From contig NC_092568.1 of the NCBI RefSeq assembly GCF_037975245.1, positions 29,580,001-29,640,000 of the forward strand: a DNA stretch of 60,000 nt, in the 5' to 3' direction. Of the stretch, positions 11,699 through 23,812 are shown piece by piece. How positions within the stretch are numbered: position 1 is the stretch's first letter; the number at the start of each line of letters is the position of its first letter. Position numbers and translations under genes: made by a program. The notes beneath the pieces are model-generated. The model made no database searches. It was not told the DNA's origin and was given only the letters and a program-made list of their open reading frames with translations. This DNA is from Apostichopus japonicus. Taxonomy: Eukaryota; Echinodermata; Holothuroidea; Aspidochirotida; Stichopodidae.

Positions 11699-13640
11699 CA
11701 CGTGGTAATTGCTCATTTGATGGTCGTGCCAAGACTTGCAGATGACTGGTCGGGCAGACACATTCACTCTATCTTGGAAGGCCCAGAGTCTGTCCACACA
11801 CGTATTTCACCATTCAATTCGAAGCCACCCATATTTTGGACCTATTCTTGCTCTTCCACCGAGCGTCTTGGCATCGGGAGAACTGGAAGCCCTCTATCTA
11901 ACCACGAGTTGCACACCTAGGTACGCCCATACTCAAGCAGTCGCATTTGGGGAATTTGTGGCAACTGCACACTCGCACGACCGATGATAAATGTTAGAGT
12001 TCACGCTATACATACCTGTATTATCGAAATGAATTCATTTATATGTAATGCCAAAAAGTCTTAATTGAACCTGTTTAAGAATCACTATTTCCTAATGATG
12101 ACACTTGGGAAATATTTCCCCCTAATTCAGAATGTCTGCACTGCCCCATTCAACTATCTGCCCCTTGGGTGTTTCCTTTTGCTGGTATTAACGGTCTTCA
12201 CCCCCATGGTTTCCCAGTTTTAAACCAGTGGGAGAGTTAATCATTACAAAGGGGTAAAAATAAAACAAACTGGAACTGAGATTTAAGTAAAGAGCAATTC
12301 CCTATAACATACTTTGAAAGAGAAATTAAGAGGTCATTATAAATGATGTACAGGACGATGCAGGATGATGCTTTGATACAAATATATCCTGTTTGTTCAA
12401 AGTAAAGATATTTTAATCCCTACGCGTAAATTGTTAATTCCAAAAGGTTAAAGGTTATATGATGATTTACAATATGTAAATATGACTATAATTGCGAGTC
12501 ACCACAGTAAATGACACTGTATAATATACATCACACAAGGTCCATAACTCAGTTTTAAGGATCATAGAGGCATTTTCGGACCCTAGAAATAGTCAAAGGT
12601 CGTCTTCATGAATTTATGACAAAATGATGTAGCAAAACTGTTATTAAGTATGTTTTAAATAATCATAGTGTACTTTATATTATAACGGTTACATCTTTTA
12701 TGTAATCTTCCTATTTTATGTTTTATTTTTCATATTATTATCAGTCTTGATCCTCCTTTCAGACACCCGATACACACAGAGAATACAGTAACTCCTGCAC
12801 ATATTTACGATTTGTACCAAAGTAAAAACTGGATCGTGCTATAAATAGGTAACATGTGCTATTGGGATTACAGTAAGAACTGCGGATATGTATAATACCA
12901 ACAAATCCAGTTTGATGTATTTGTTGCGATTACACATATCCTTAGTTCTTAATGTAAACCTAATAGCACATGCTACCGATTTTATCAGATTTGTCAGCAC
13001 AATTCAGTTTTGACTTTAATTTTAAGATTAACAGTAGCTACAGTAATCTCTGTGTGAATCGGTTGTCTCAGATCAATCAATCTGATAACTTGTTGCGGAA
13101 CGCTGAAATGGACCGCAATGTACATTTCCAACGTGTATTTGAAATTATCATCGTGCAGTTTGATACAATCTTCCTGTCTTTTGATATTATCATTGTGTTT
13201 TTTGATACCATCATCGTGCGTTTTGATTTGATATTATCATCGGTTATATTTGTTTTAATCATCGTGTATTTTGATATGATCAGCGTGTATTGCCATCATG
13301 CACTTTATTATCATCACTGGACATGTACTTTAATTATCATGTCTGTGGTTTGGAGAGCTATCGACAGTTCATCACGTAACAGCTTATAACGGTTACATGA
13401 ATATTTATGGGTGTGTAACGTCTATTATGTCTGTATGTGTTGTTGAAGATTGTTACGAGCAATGATACGCCAAGCGGGTTATATGTTAATTATTCTAAAT
13501 GATTAATTAAGCAATGGAGAACTTGTTAATCAAACTAACTGGAGTACCTAATTAGCAAAAAGGTTACACTATGCACCCCTCCCACTTCCCATTCTCACAA
13601 ATAAAAATAGAGTTAAAAGTAAAAAGCGAAGCTCATTACC
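11699..13640 (+). repeat. Array monomer 4 (1942 bp)
   Basis: This monomer is uninterrupted. The hairpin is at about 12848-12977. The low-complexity frame (12970-13389) stops at 139 codons because TTATTTCGG of full-length copies reads TTATAACGG here. Monomer 6 has the same change. Confidence 0.88.
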
Positions 13641-15574
13641 CACGTGGTAATTCCTCATTTGATGGTCGTGCCAAGACTTGCAGATGACTGGCCGGGCAGA
13701 CACATTCGCTCTATCTTGGAAGGCCCAGAGTCTGTCCACCCACGTATTTCACCTTTCAATTCGAAGCCACCCAAATTTTGGACTTATTCTTGCTCTTCCA
13801 CCGAGCGTCTTGGCATCGGGAGAACTGGAAGCCCTCTATCTAACCACGAGTTGCACACTTAGGTACGCCTTTACTCAAGCAGTCGCATTTGGGGAATTTG
13901 TGGCAACTGCACACTCGCACGACCGATTATAAATGTTAGAGTTCACGCTATACATACCTGTATTATCGAAATGAATTCACTTATATGTAATGCGAAAAAG
14001 TCTTAATTGAACCTGCTTTAGAATCACTATATCCTAATGATGACACTTGGGAAATATTTCCCCCTAATTCAGAATGTCTGCACTGCCCCATTCAACTATC
14101 TGCCGCTTGGGTGTTCCTTTTGCTGGTATTAACGGTTTTCACCACCATGGTTTCCCAGTTTTAAACCAGTGGGAGAGTTAATAATTACAAAGGGGTATAA
14201 ATATAAAAAATTGGAACTGATATTTAAGTAAAGAGCAATTCCCTATAACATACTTTGAAAGAGAAATTAAGAGGTCAATATAAATGAATTACAGGACGAT
14301 GCAGGATGATGCTTTGATACAATTATATCCTGTTTGTTCAAAGTAAAGATATTTTAATCCCTACGCGTAAATTGTTAATTCCAAAAGGTTAAAGGTTATA
14401 CGATGATTTACAATATGTAAATATGACTATAATTGCGAGTCACCACAGTAAATGACACTGTATAATATACATCACACAAGGTCCACAACTCAGTTTTAAG
14501 GATCATAGAGGCATTTTCGGACCCTAGAAATAGTCAAAGGTCGTCTTCATGAATTTATGACAAAATGATGCAACAAAACTGTGTTATTGTATATGTTTTA
14601 AATAATCATAGTGTACTTTATATTATAACGGTTACATCTTTTATGTAATCTTCCTATTTTATGTTTTATTTTTCATATTATTATCAGTCTTGATCCTCCT
14701 TTCAGACACCCGATACACACAGAGAATACAGTAACTCCTGCACATATTTAAGATTTGTACCAAAGTAAAACTGGATCGTGCTATAAATAGGTAACATGTG
14801 CTATTGGAGTTACAGTAAGAACGGCGGATATGTATAATCCCAACAAATCCAGTTTGATGCATTTGTTGGGATTACACATATCCTTAGTTCTTACTGTAAA
14901 CCTAATAGCACATGCTACCGATTTTATCAGATTTGTCAGCACAATTCAGTTTTGACTTTAATTTTAAGATTAACAGTAGCTACAGTAATCTCTGTGTGAA
15001 TCGGTTGTCTCAGATCAATCAATCTGATAACTTGTTGCGGAACGCTGAAATGGACCGCAATGTACATTTCCAACGTGTATTTGAAATTATCATCGTGCAG
15101 TTTGATACAATCTTCCTGTCTTTTGATATTATCATTGTGTTTTTTGATACCATCATCGTGCGTTTTGATTTGATTTTATCATCGGTTATATTTGTTTTAA
15201 TCATCGTGTATTTTGATATGATCAGCGTGTATTGCCATCATGCACTTTATTATCATCACTGGACATGTACTTTAATTATCATGTCTGTGGTTTGGAGAGC
15301 TATCGACAGTTCATCACGTAACAGCTTATTTCGGTTACATGAATATATATGGGTGTGTAACGTCTATTATGTCTGTATGTGTTGTTGAAGATTGTTACGA
15401 ACAATGATACGCCAAGCGGGTTATATGTTAATTATTCTAAATGATTAATTAAGCAATGGAGAACTTGTTAATCAAACTAACTGGAGTACCTAATTAGCAA
15501 AAAGGTTACACTATGCCACTTTCCATTCTCACAAATGAAAATAGAGTTAAAAATAAAAAGCGAAGCTCATTACC
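13641..15574 (+). repeat. Array monomer 5 (1934 bp)
   Basis: This monomer is uninterrupted. The hairpin is at about 14790-14919 with a well-matched base (GTAACATGTGCTATTGG against CTAATAGCACATGCTAC). A full 158-codon frame is at 14912-15388. Confidence 0.88.
14912..15388 (+). CDS. Low-complexity 158-codon open frame in monomer 5 (doubtful gene)
   Basis: Third full-length version of the frame seen in monomers 1 and 2. It has a hydrophobic IIIV-x-FD repeat core and a Cys-rich tail, with no recognisable family. It is kept as a candidate only because it is open in several copies. Confidence 0.25.
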   Translation: MLPILSDLSAQFSFDFNFKINSSYSNLCVNRLSQINQSDNLLRNAEMDRNVHFQRVFEIIIVQFDTIFLSFDIIIVFFDTIIVRFDLILSSVIFVLIIVYFDMISVYCHHALYYHHWTCTLIIMSVVWRAIDSSSRNSLFRLHEYIWVCNVYYVCMCC

Positions 15575-17523
15575 CACGTGGTAATTGCTCATTTGATGGT
15601 CGTGCCAAGACTTTGAAGATGACTGGTCGGGCAGACACATTCACTCTATCTTGGAAGGCCCAGAGTCTGTCCACACACACGTATTTCACCATTCAATTCG
15701 AAGCCACCCAAATTTTGGACCTATTCTTGTTCTTCCACCGAGCGTCTTGGCATCGGGAGAACTGGAAGCCCTCTATCTAACCACGAGTTGCACACCTAGG
15801 TACGCCTTTACTCAAGCAGTCGCATTTGGGGAATTTGTGGCAACTGCACACTCGCACGACCGATTATAAATGTTAGAGTTCACGCTATACATACCTGTAT
15901 TATCGAAATGAATTCATTTATATGTAATGCGAAAAAGTCTTAATTGAACCTGTTTTAGAATCACTATTTCCTAATGATGACACTTGGGAAATATTTCCCC
16001 CTAATTCAGAATGTCTGCACTGCCCCATTCAACTATCTCCCCCTTGGGTGTTTCCTTTTGCTGGTATTAGCGGTTTTTACCATCATGGTTTCCCAGTTTT
16101 AAACCAGTGGGACAGTTAATAATTACAAAGGGGTATAAATAAAACAAACTGGAACTGATATTTAAGTAAAGAGCAATTCCCTATAACATACTTTGAAAGA
16201 GAAATTAAGAGGTCATTATAAATGATGTACAGGACGATGCAGGATGATGCTTTGATACAATTATATCCTGTTTGTTCAATGTAAAGATATTTTAATCCCT
16301 ACGCGTAAATTGTTAATTCCAAAAGGTTAAAGGTTGTATGATGATTTACAATATGTAAATATGACTATAATTGCGAGTCACCACAGTAAATGACACTGTA
16401 TAATATACATCACACAAGGTCCTCAACTCAGTTTTAAGGATCATAGAGGCATTTGCGGACCCTAGAAATAGTCAAAGATCGTCTTCAAGAATTTATGACA
16501 AAATGATGCAACAAAACTGTGTTATTGTATATGTTTTAAATAATCATAGTGTACTTTATATTATAACGGTTACATCTTTTATGTAATCTTCCTATTTTAT
16601 GTTTTATTTTTCATATTATTATCAGTCTTGATCCTCCTTTCAGACACCCGATACACACAGAGAATACAGTAACTCAGGCTGCACATATTTAAGATTTGTA
16701 CCAAAGTAAAACTGGATCGTGCTATAAATAGGTAGCATGGGCTATTGGGATTACAATAAGAACGGCGGATATGTATAATACCAACAAATCCAGTTTGATG
16801 CATTTGTTGGGATTACACATATCCTTAGTTCTTACTGTAAACCTAATAGCACATGCTACCGAATTTATCAGATTTGTCAGCACAATTCAGTTTTGACTTT
16901 AATTTTAAGATTAACAGTAGCTACAGTAATCTCTGTGTGAATCGGTTGTCTCAGATCAATCAATCTGAAAACTTGTTGCAGAACGCTGAAATGGACCGCA
17001 ATGTACATTTCCAACGTGTATTTGAAATTATCATCGTGCAGTTTGATACAATCTTCCTGTCTTTTGATATTATCATTGTGTTTTTTGATACCATCATCGT
17101 GCGTTTTGATTTGATATTATCATCGGTTATATTTGTTTTAATCATCGTGTATTTTGATATGATCAGCGTGTATTGCCATCATGCACTTTATTATCATCAC
17201 TGGACATGTACTTTAATTATCATGTCTGTGGTTTGGAGAGCTATCGACAGTTCATCACGTAACAGCTTATAACGGTTACATGAATATTTATGGGTGTGTA
17301 ACGTCTATTATGTCTGTATGTGTTGTTGAAGATTGTTACGAGCAATGATACGCCAAGCGGGTTATATGTTAATTATTCTAAATGATTAATTAAGCAATGG
17401 AGAACTTGTTAATCAAACTAACTGGAGTACCTAATTAGCAAAAAGGTTACACTATGCACCCCTCCCACTTCCCATTCTCACAAATAAAAATAGAGTTAAA
17501 AATAAAAAGCGAAGCTCATTACC
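15575..17523 (+). repeat. Array monomer 6 (1949 bp)
   Basis: This monomer is uninterrupted. The hairpin is at about 16731-16860. The frame at 16853-17272 is shortened to 139 codons by the same TTATAACGG change as in monomer 4, which suggests exchange or shared descent between alternate monomers. Confidence 0.88.
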
Positions 17524-19640
17524 CACGTGGTAATTGCTCATTTGATGGTCGTGCCAAGACTTGCAGATGACTGGCCGGGCAGACACATTCACTCTATCTT
17601 GGAAGGCCCAGAGTATGTCCACACACGTATTTCACCATTCAATCAGAAGCCACCCAAATTTTGGACCTAATCTTGCTCTTCCACCGAGCGTCTTGGCATC
17701 GGGAGAACTGGAAGCCCTCTATCTAACCACGAGTTGCACACCTAGGTACGCCTTTTCTCAAGCAGTCGCATTTGGGGAATTTGTGGCAACTGCACACTCG
17801 CACGACCGATGATAAATGTTAGAGTTCACGCTATACATACCTGTATTATCGAAATGAATTCATTTATATGTAATGCGAAAAAGTTTTAATTTAACCTGCT
17901 TTAGAATCACTAGTTTCTTATGATGACACTTGGGAAATATTTCCCCCTAATTCAGAATGTCTGCACTGCCCCATTCAACTATCTGCCCGTTGGGAGTTCC
18001 CTTTTGCTGGTATTAACGGTTTTCACCCCCATGGTTTCCCAGTTTTAAACCAGTGGGAGAGTTAATCATTACAAAGGGGTATAAATAAAACAAACTGGAA
18101 CTGAGATTTAAGTAAAGAGCAATTCCCTATAATATACTTTGAAAGAGAAATTAAGACGTCGTTATAAATGATGTACAGGACGATGCAGGATGATGCTTCG
18201 ATACAATTATATCCTGTTTGTTCAAAGTAAAGATATTTTAATACCTACGCGTAAATTGTTAATTCCAAAAGGTTAAAGGTTATATCATGATTTACAATAT
18301 GTAAATATGACTATAATTGCGAGTCACCACAGTAAATGACACTGTATAATATACATCACACAAGGTCCAAAACTCAGTTTTAAGGATCATAGAGGCATTT
18401 GCGGACCCTAGAAATAGTCAAAGGTCGTCTTCATGAATTTATGACAAAATGATGTAACAAAACTGTGTTATTGTATATGTTTTAAATAATCATAGTGTAC
18501 TTTATATTATAACGGTTACATCTTTTATGTAATCTTCCTATTTTATGTTTTATTTTTCATATTATTATCAGTCTTGATCCTCCTTTCAGACACCCGATAC
18601 ACACAGAGAATACAGTAACTCCTGCACATATTTACGATTTGTACCAAAGTAAAACTGGATCGTGCTATAAATAGGTAGAATGGGCTATTGGGATTACAGT
18701 AAGAACTGAGGATATGTATAATCCCAACAAATCAAGTTTGATGCATTTGTTGGGATTACACATGTATCCTTAGTTCTTAATGTAAACCTAATAGCACATG
18801 CTACTTATTTTATCAGATTTGTCAGCACAATTCAGTTTTGACTTTAATTTTAAGATTAACAGTAGTTACAGTAATCTCTGTGTGAATCGGTTGTCTCAGA
18901 TCAATCAATCTGATAACTTGTTGCGGAACGCTGAAATGGACCGCAATGAACATTTTCAATGTGTATTTGAAATTATCATCGTGCAGTTTGATACAATCTT
19001 CCTGACTTTTGATATTATCATTGTGTTTTTTGATACTATCATCGTGCGTTTTGATTTGATTTTATCATCGGTAATATTTGTTTTAATCATCGTGTATTTT
19101 GATATGATCAGCGTGTACATTCATTATTCTCATCGTGTATTTTGATATGATCAGCGTGTACATTCATTATTCTCATTGTGTATTTTGATATGATCAGCGT
19201 GTACATTCATTATTCTCATCGTGTATTTTGATATGATCAGCGTGTACATTCATAATTCTCATCGTGTATTTTGATATGATCAGCGTGTATTGCCATCATG
19301 CACTTTATTATCATCACTGGACATGTACTTTAATTATCATGTCTGTGGTTTGGAGAGCTATCGACAGTTCATCACGTAACAGCTTATTTCGGTTACATGA
19401 ATAAATATGGGTGTGTAACGTCTATTATGTCTGTATGTGTTGTTGAAGATTGTTACGAGCAATGATACGCCAAGCGGGTTATATGTTAATTATTCTAAAT
19501 GATAAATTAAGCAATGGAGGACTTGTTAATCAAACTAACTGGAGTACCTAATTAGCAAAAAGGTTACACTGTGCACCCCTCCCACTTCCCATTCTCACAA
19601 ATGAAAATAGAGTTAAAAGTAAAAAGCGAAGCTCATTACC
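17524..19640 (+). repeat. Array monomer 7 (2117 bp, with an internal 43-bp expansion)
   Basis: The hairpin is at about 18674-18804. This monomer is longer because a 43-bp unit (TTCATTATTCTCATCGTG, then TATTTTGATATGATCAGC and GTGTACA) is repeated about four extra times between 19118 and 19290. Removing 172 bp returns the unit to 1945 bp. The low-complexity frame (18798-19145) ends inside the expansion. Confidence 0.88.
19118..19290 (+). repeat. 43-bp minisatellite expansion inside monomer 7
   Basis: About four near-identical 43-bp units, each with CATCGTGTATTTTGATATGA then TCAGCGTGTACATTCAT. Single-base differences (CATTGTG, CATAATTC) mark individual units. Other monomers have a single related unit at this place, so this is a local, recent expansion. 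Confidence 0.85.
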
Positions 19641-22613
19641 CACGTGGTAATTGCTCATTTGATGGTCGTGCCAAGACTTGCAGATGACTGGCCGGGCAGA
19701 CACATTCACTCTATCTTGGAAGGCCCAAAGTCTGTCCACACACGTATTTCACCATTCAATTCGCAGCCACCCAAATTTTGGACCTATTCTTGCTCTTCCA
19801 CCGAGCGTCTTGGCATCGGGAGAACTGGAAGCCCTCTATCTAACCACGAGTTGCACACCTAGGTACACCTTTACTCAAGCAGTCGCATTTGGGGAATTTG
19901 TGGCAACTGCACACTCGCACGACCGATTATAAATGTTAGAGTTCACGCTATACATACCTGTGTTATCGAAATGAATTCATTTATATGTAATGCGAAAAAG
20001 TCTTAATTGAACCTGTTTTAGAATCACTATTTCCTAATGATGACACTTGGGAAATATTTCCCCCTAATTCAGAATGTCTGCACTGCCCCCATTCAACTAT
20101 CTGCCCCTTGGGAGTTCCCTTTTGCTGGTATTAACGGTTTTCACCACCATGGTTTCCCAGTTTGAAACCAGTGGGACAGTTAATCATTACAAAGGGGTAT
20201 AAATAAAACAATTTGGAACTGAGATTTGAGTAAAGAGCAATTCCCTATAATATACTTTGAAAGAGAATTAAGAGGTCATTATAAATGAATTACATGACGA
20301 TACAGGATGATGCTTTGATACAATTATATCCTGTTGTTCAACGTAAAGATACTTCAATCCCTACGCGTAAATTGTTAATTCCAAAAGGTTAAAGGTTATA
20401 TGATGATTAACAATATGTAAATATGACTATTATTGCGAGTCACCACTGTCAATGACACTGTATAATATACATCACACTAGGTCCACAACTCAGTTTTAAG
20501 GATCATAGAGGCATTTGCGGACTCTAGAAATAGTCAAAGGTCGTCTTCATGAATTTATGACAAAATGATGTAACAAAACTGTGTTATTGTGTATGTTTTA
20601 AATAATCATAGTGTACTTTATATTATAACGGTTACATCTTTTATGTAATCTTCCTATTTTATGTTTTATTTTTCATATTATTATCAGTCTTGATCCTCCT
20701 TTCAGACACCCGATACACACAGAGAATACAGTAACTCCTGCACATATTTACGATTTGTACCAAAGTAAAACTGGATCGTGCTATAAATAGGTAGCATGGG
20801 CTATAGGGATTACAGTAAGAACTGGGGATATGTATAATCCCAACAAATCAAGTTTGATGCATTTGTTGGGATTACACATGTATCCTTAGTTCTTAATGTA
20901 AACCTAATAGCACATGCTACCGATTTTATCAGATTTGTCAGCACAATTCAGTTTTGACTTTAATTTTAAGATTAACAGTAGCTACAGTAATCTCTGTGTG
21001 AATCGGTTGTCTCAGATCAATCAATCTGATAACTTGTTGCAGAACGCTGAAATGGACCGCAATGAACATTTTCAACGTGTATTCGAAATTATCATCGTGC
21101 AGTTTGATACAATCTTCCTGTCTTTTGATATTATCATTGTATTTTTCGATACCATCATCGTGCGTTTTGATTTGATTTTATCATCGGTTATATTTGTTTT
21201 AATCATCGTGTATTTTGATATGATCAGCGTGTATTGCCATCATGCATTTTATTATCATCACTGGACATGTACTTTAATTATCATGTCTGTGGTTTGGAGA
21301 GCTATCGACAGTTCATCACGTAACAGCTTATTTCGGTTACATGAATAAATATGGGTGTGTAACGTCTATTTATGTCTGTACGTGTTGTTGAAGATTGTTA
21401 CGAGCAATGATACGCCAAGCGGGTTACACTGGCGGATCCAGGGCCTTTGTTTGGGAGGGGCCAAAGTGGTATTAGAGTGATATGGGGAGGGGTCTAAGGG
21501 GAGGGGGTGTCCCCCTCCCCTTTGGAAAATTTTCTTTTGCTGAATGCCCTCAGATGCAATTTGGTGCAACAAAAGTGTACAATGGTGATGTAAATTTACT
21601 TCTTATTCTTAATAAAATGTTTCCCAGGTGTAATTTTCTAAAATATTTATAAAACAAAGTTGGGATTATCTTTCTCAAGAAATTTTATTTCTCATAGGTT
21701 ATAAATTTCTTACAACCAGCCTGTAACTGCAAAATGGTGTTAAACTGTAATTCCTCATGCTTATACATTTACATAGCTCCCAACTCTTGAGAAGGCAAAT
21801 GCTGGTCCATGCCACGAATCGCCGTCCTGGGGGAGGGGTATAAGGGGAGGGGGTGTCCCCCTCCCCTTTTGGATTTTTTTTTAATCCTTGTGATGCCTAC
21901 ATGTAAAATGGTGGCACTTAGAAAGGCTTTTGTCACCCAAAATTATCTGAGAAATATGCATTTTTTTGTGTGTAACATCAATAAATTGAATAGTAGGTGA
22001 TAATTCCTTCTTTCCCGTGGCATGAAAATGTTCGCTGCTCGCCCCAATGAAAATAAATATAGGCTAATTTGAGGTTCAAATGATGCTGTAAAGGAGGTTT
22101 TATACTCTATTATGCTAAATGCTAAAGAACTGATGGTTGCTAAGTCAAAATTTGATGCAAATTTTTTATGTATACTTGACAATTACAATGCGTTTTTTCT
22201 GACGCTTGTGCGGGTCAGCGGGTTTGGGTGTTAGAATGCGGGTCTAATTCCCGCGAATTGCGGGTCAGTTGGGAGCTCTGCATTTAATTTTAAACCAGAA
22301 AACGAAAAGGTTTAGACTAGTCTACCACTGCTATTCCTCTCGATTTTTTTAATTTCCAATCATACGATTTAGCGGATGTTCGGAAACACTTTTTGGCTCA
22401 CCTTTGGGGGGGGGGGAGGGATGGCCCCCCTTGGATCCGCCAGTGGCGGGTTATATGTTAATTATTCTAAATGATAAAGTAAGCAATGGAGGACTTGTTA
22501 ATCAAACTAACTGGAGTACCTAATTAGCAAAAAGGTTACCCTATGCACCCCTCCCACTTCCCATTCTCACAAATGAAAATAAGAGTTAAAAGTGAAAAGC
22601 GAAGCTCATTACC
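19641..22613 (+). repeat. Array monomer 8, interrupted by a hAT-like element
   Basis: The monomer is 2973 bp, of which 1027 bp is an inserted element plus target duplication, leaving 1946 bp. The hairpin is at about 20790-20921. The low-complexity frame is open for 144 codons (20914-21348). Confidence 0.88.
21427..22445. mobile_element. 1019-bp hAT-like non-autonomous element in monomer 8
   Basis: The ends are CACTGGCGGATCCAGGG (21427) and CCTTGGATCCGCCAGTG (ending 22445). They are flanked by the 8-bp duplication GCGGGTTA (21419-21426 and 22446-22453). Intact monomers show the single AAGCGGGTTATATG site. Inside, a GGGGAGGGGGTGTCCCCCTC-type palindrome appears twice (about 21490-21525 and 21840-21870). 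The two differ in their 3' context, which suggests an internal duplication or composite. No transposase is encoded. Confidence 0.87.
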
Positions 22614-23445
22614 CACGTGGTAATTGCTCATATGATGGTCGTGCCAAGACTTGAAGATGACTGGCCGGGCAGATCGACACATTTTCACTTCTATCTTGGA
22701 AGGCCCAGAGTCTGTCCACACACATATTTCACCTTCCAATTCGAAGCCACCCAAATTTTGGACCTAATCTTGCTCTTCCACCGAGCGTCTTGGCATCGGG
22801 AGAACTGGAAGCCCTATATCTAACCACGAGTTGCACACCTAGGTACGCCTTTACTCAAGCAGTCGCATTTGGGGAATTTGTGGCAACAGCACACTCGCAC
22901 AACCGATGATAAATGTTAGAGTTCACGCTATACATACCTGTATTATCGAAATGAATTCATTTATATGTAATGCGAAAAAGTCTTAATTGAACCTGTTTTA
23001 GCCTCACTAGTTTCTTATGATGACACTTGGGAAATATTTCCCCCTAATTCAGAATGTCTGTCCTGCCCCATTCAACTATCTGCCCCTTGGGTGATTCTTT
23101 TTGCTGGTATTAGCGGTTTTCACCACCATGGTTTCCCAGTTTTAAACCAGTGGGACAGTTAATAATTACAAAGGGGTATAAATAAAACAAACTGGAACTG
23201 AGATTTAAGTAAAGAGCAATTCCCTATATTATACTTTGAAAGAGAATTAAGAGGTCATTATGAATGAATTACATGACGATACAGGATGATGCTTTGATAC
23301 AATTATATCCTGTTTGTTCAAAGTAAAGATACTTTAATCCCTACGCGTAAAATGTTGATTCCAAAAGGTTAAAGGTTATGATGATGATTTACAGTATGTA
23401 AATATGACTATCATAGCGAGTCACCACAGTAAATGACACTATAAA
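22614..23445 (+). repeat. Array monomer 9, truncated
   Basis: About 830 bp match the first part of the monomer, up to GTCACCACAGTAAATGACACT. The match then stops at the next element and does not resume on its far side. The hairpin and frame parts are absent. It carries the longer CACATTTTCACTTC form also seen in monomers 1 and 2, unlike monomers 3-8. Confidence 0.8.
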
Positions 23446-23812
23446 AGGGGCGTCGGAAGCTATTTGGGATTGGTACGGCAGATCAGAGTGTGGCCATCTA
23501 TCATAATTATCGGGGGGACGTTTGGTAGGTCAATCTACGCTACATGCCACCATAGTTGGCGCATAGCGTAATGGAGACAATTTTGAAAAATGTCTCCCAG
23601 ATTGCAGGAAATGGCACTTCTCGAGCTTGAAAACAAGACCCCTGCCACCTGATTAATCTTCTGAAACACATTTTGAAGTATGTTTCATTTTGGTTCTTTA
23701 TTTTTTGCCATTTTTTTTTTCTAAGTCCTACTTTTTTCCCCTTTTTTCTTTTTTGCGCCGTGAATATTGGTGCGGCGTTCGCCGGACCTGCCGTACCGGC
23801 TCTGACGCCCCT
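23446..23812. mobile_element. 367-bp inverted-repeat element at the right end of the array
   Basis: The left end AGGGGCGTCGGAAGC pairs with the right end GGCTCTGACGCCCCT (about 13 of 15). The interior has one copy of the shared ~90-bp module (about 23533-23625), with the tell-tale CCACCATAGTTGGCGCATAG and CAGGAAATGGCACTTCTCGA stretches. No clear 8-bp target duplication is visible. The array does not continue past it, so it may sit at a deletion or rearrangement border. Confidence 0.6.

Larger units (their letters stand above)
3845..23445 (+). repeat. Tandem array of about nine ~1.94-kb monomers
   Basis: The anchor CACGTGGTAA recurs at 5181, 7122, 9748, 11699, 13641, 15575, 17524, 19641 and 22614. 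After subtracting inserted elements the spacing is 1934-1957 bp. Monomers are head to tail and nearly identical by eye, so the array is young or homogenised. Each full monomer holds, in order: the CACGTG palindrome, a short open frame, an AT-rich spacer, a TATAAATA box, a ~130-nt hairpin and a low-complexity open frame of up to 158 codons. The edges are a partial monomer with an internal deletion on the left (3845-3937 plus 5111-5180) and a truncated monomer on the right. No known RNA gene or histone gene was recognised inside. Confidence 0.9.

Noticed and set aside
23446-23812. Insertion of this element into an otherwise continuing array
   Set aside because: No array sequence resumes on its right and no clean 8-bp duplication is seen, so a simple insertion is not shown.
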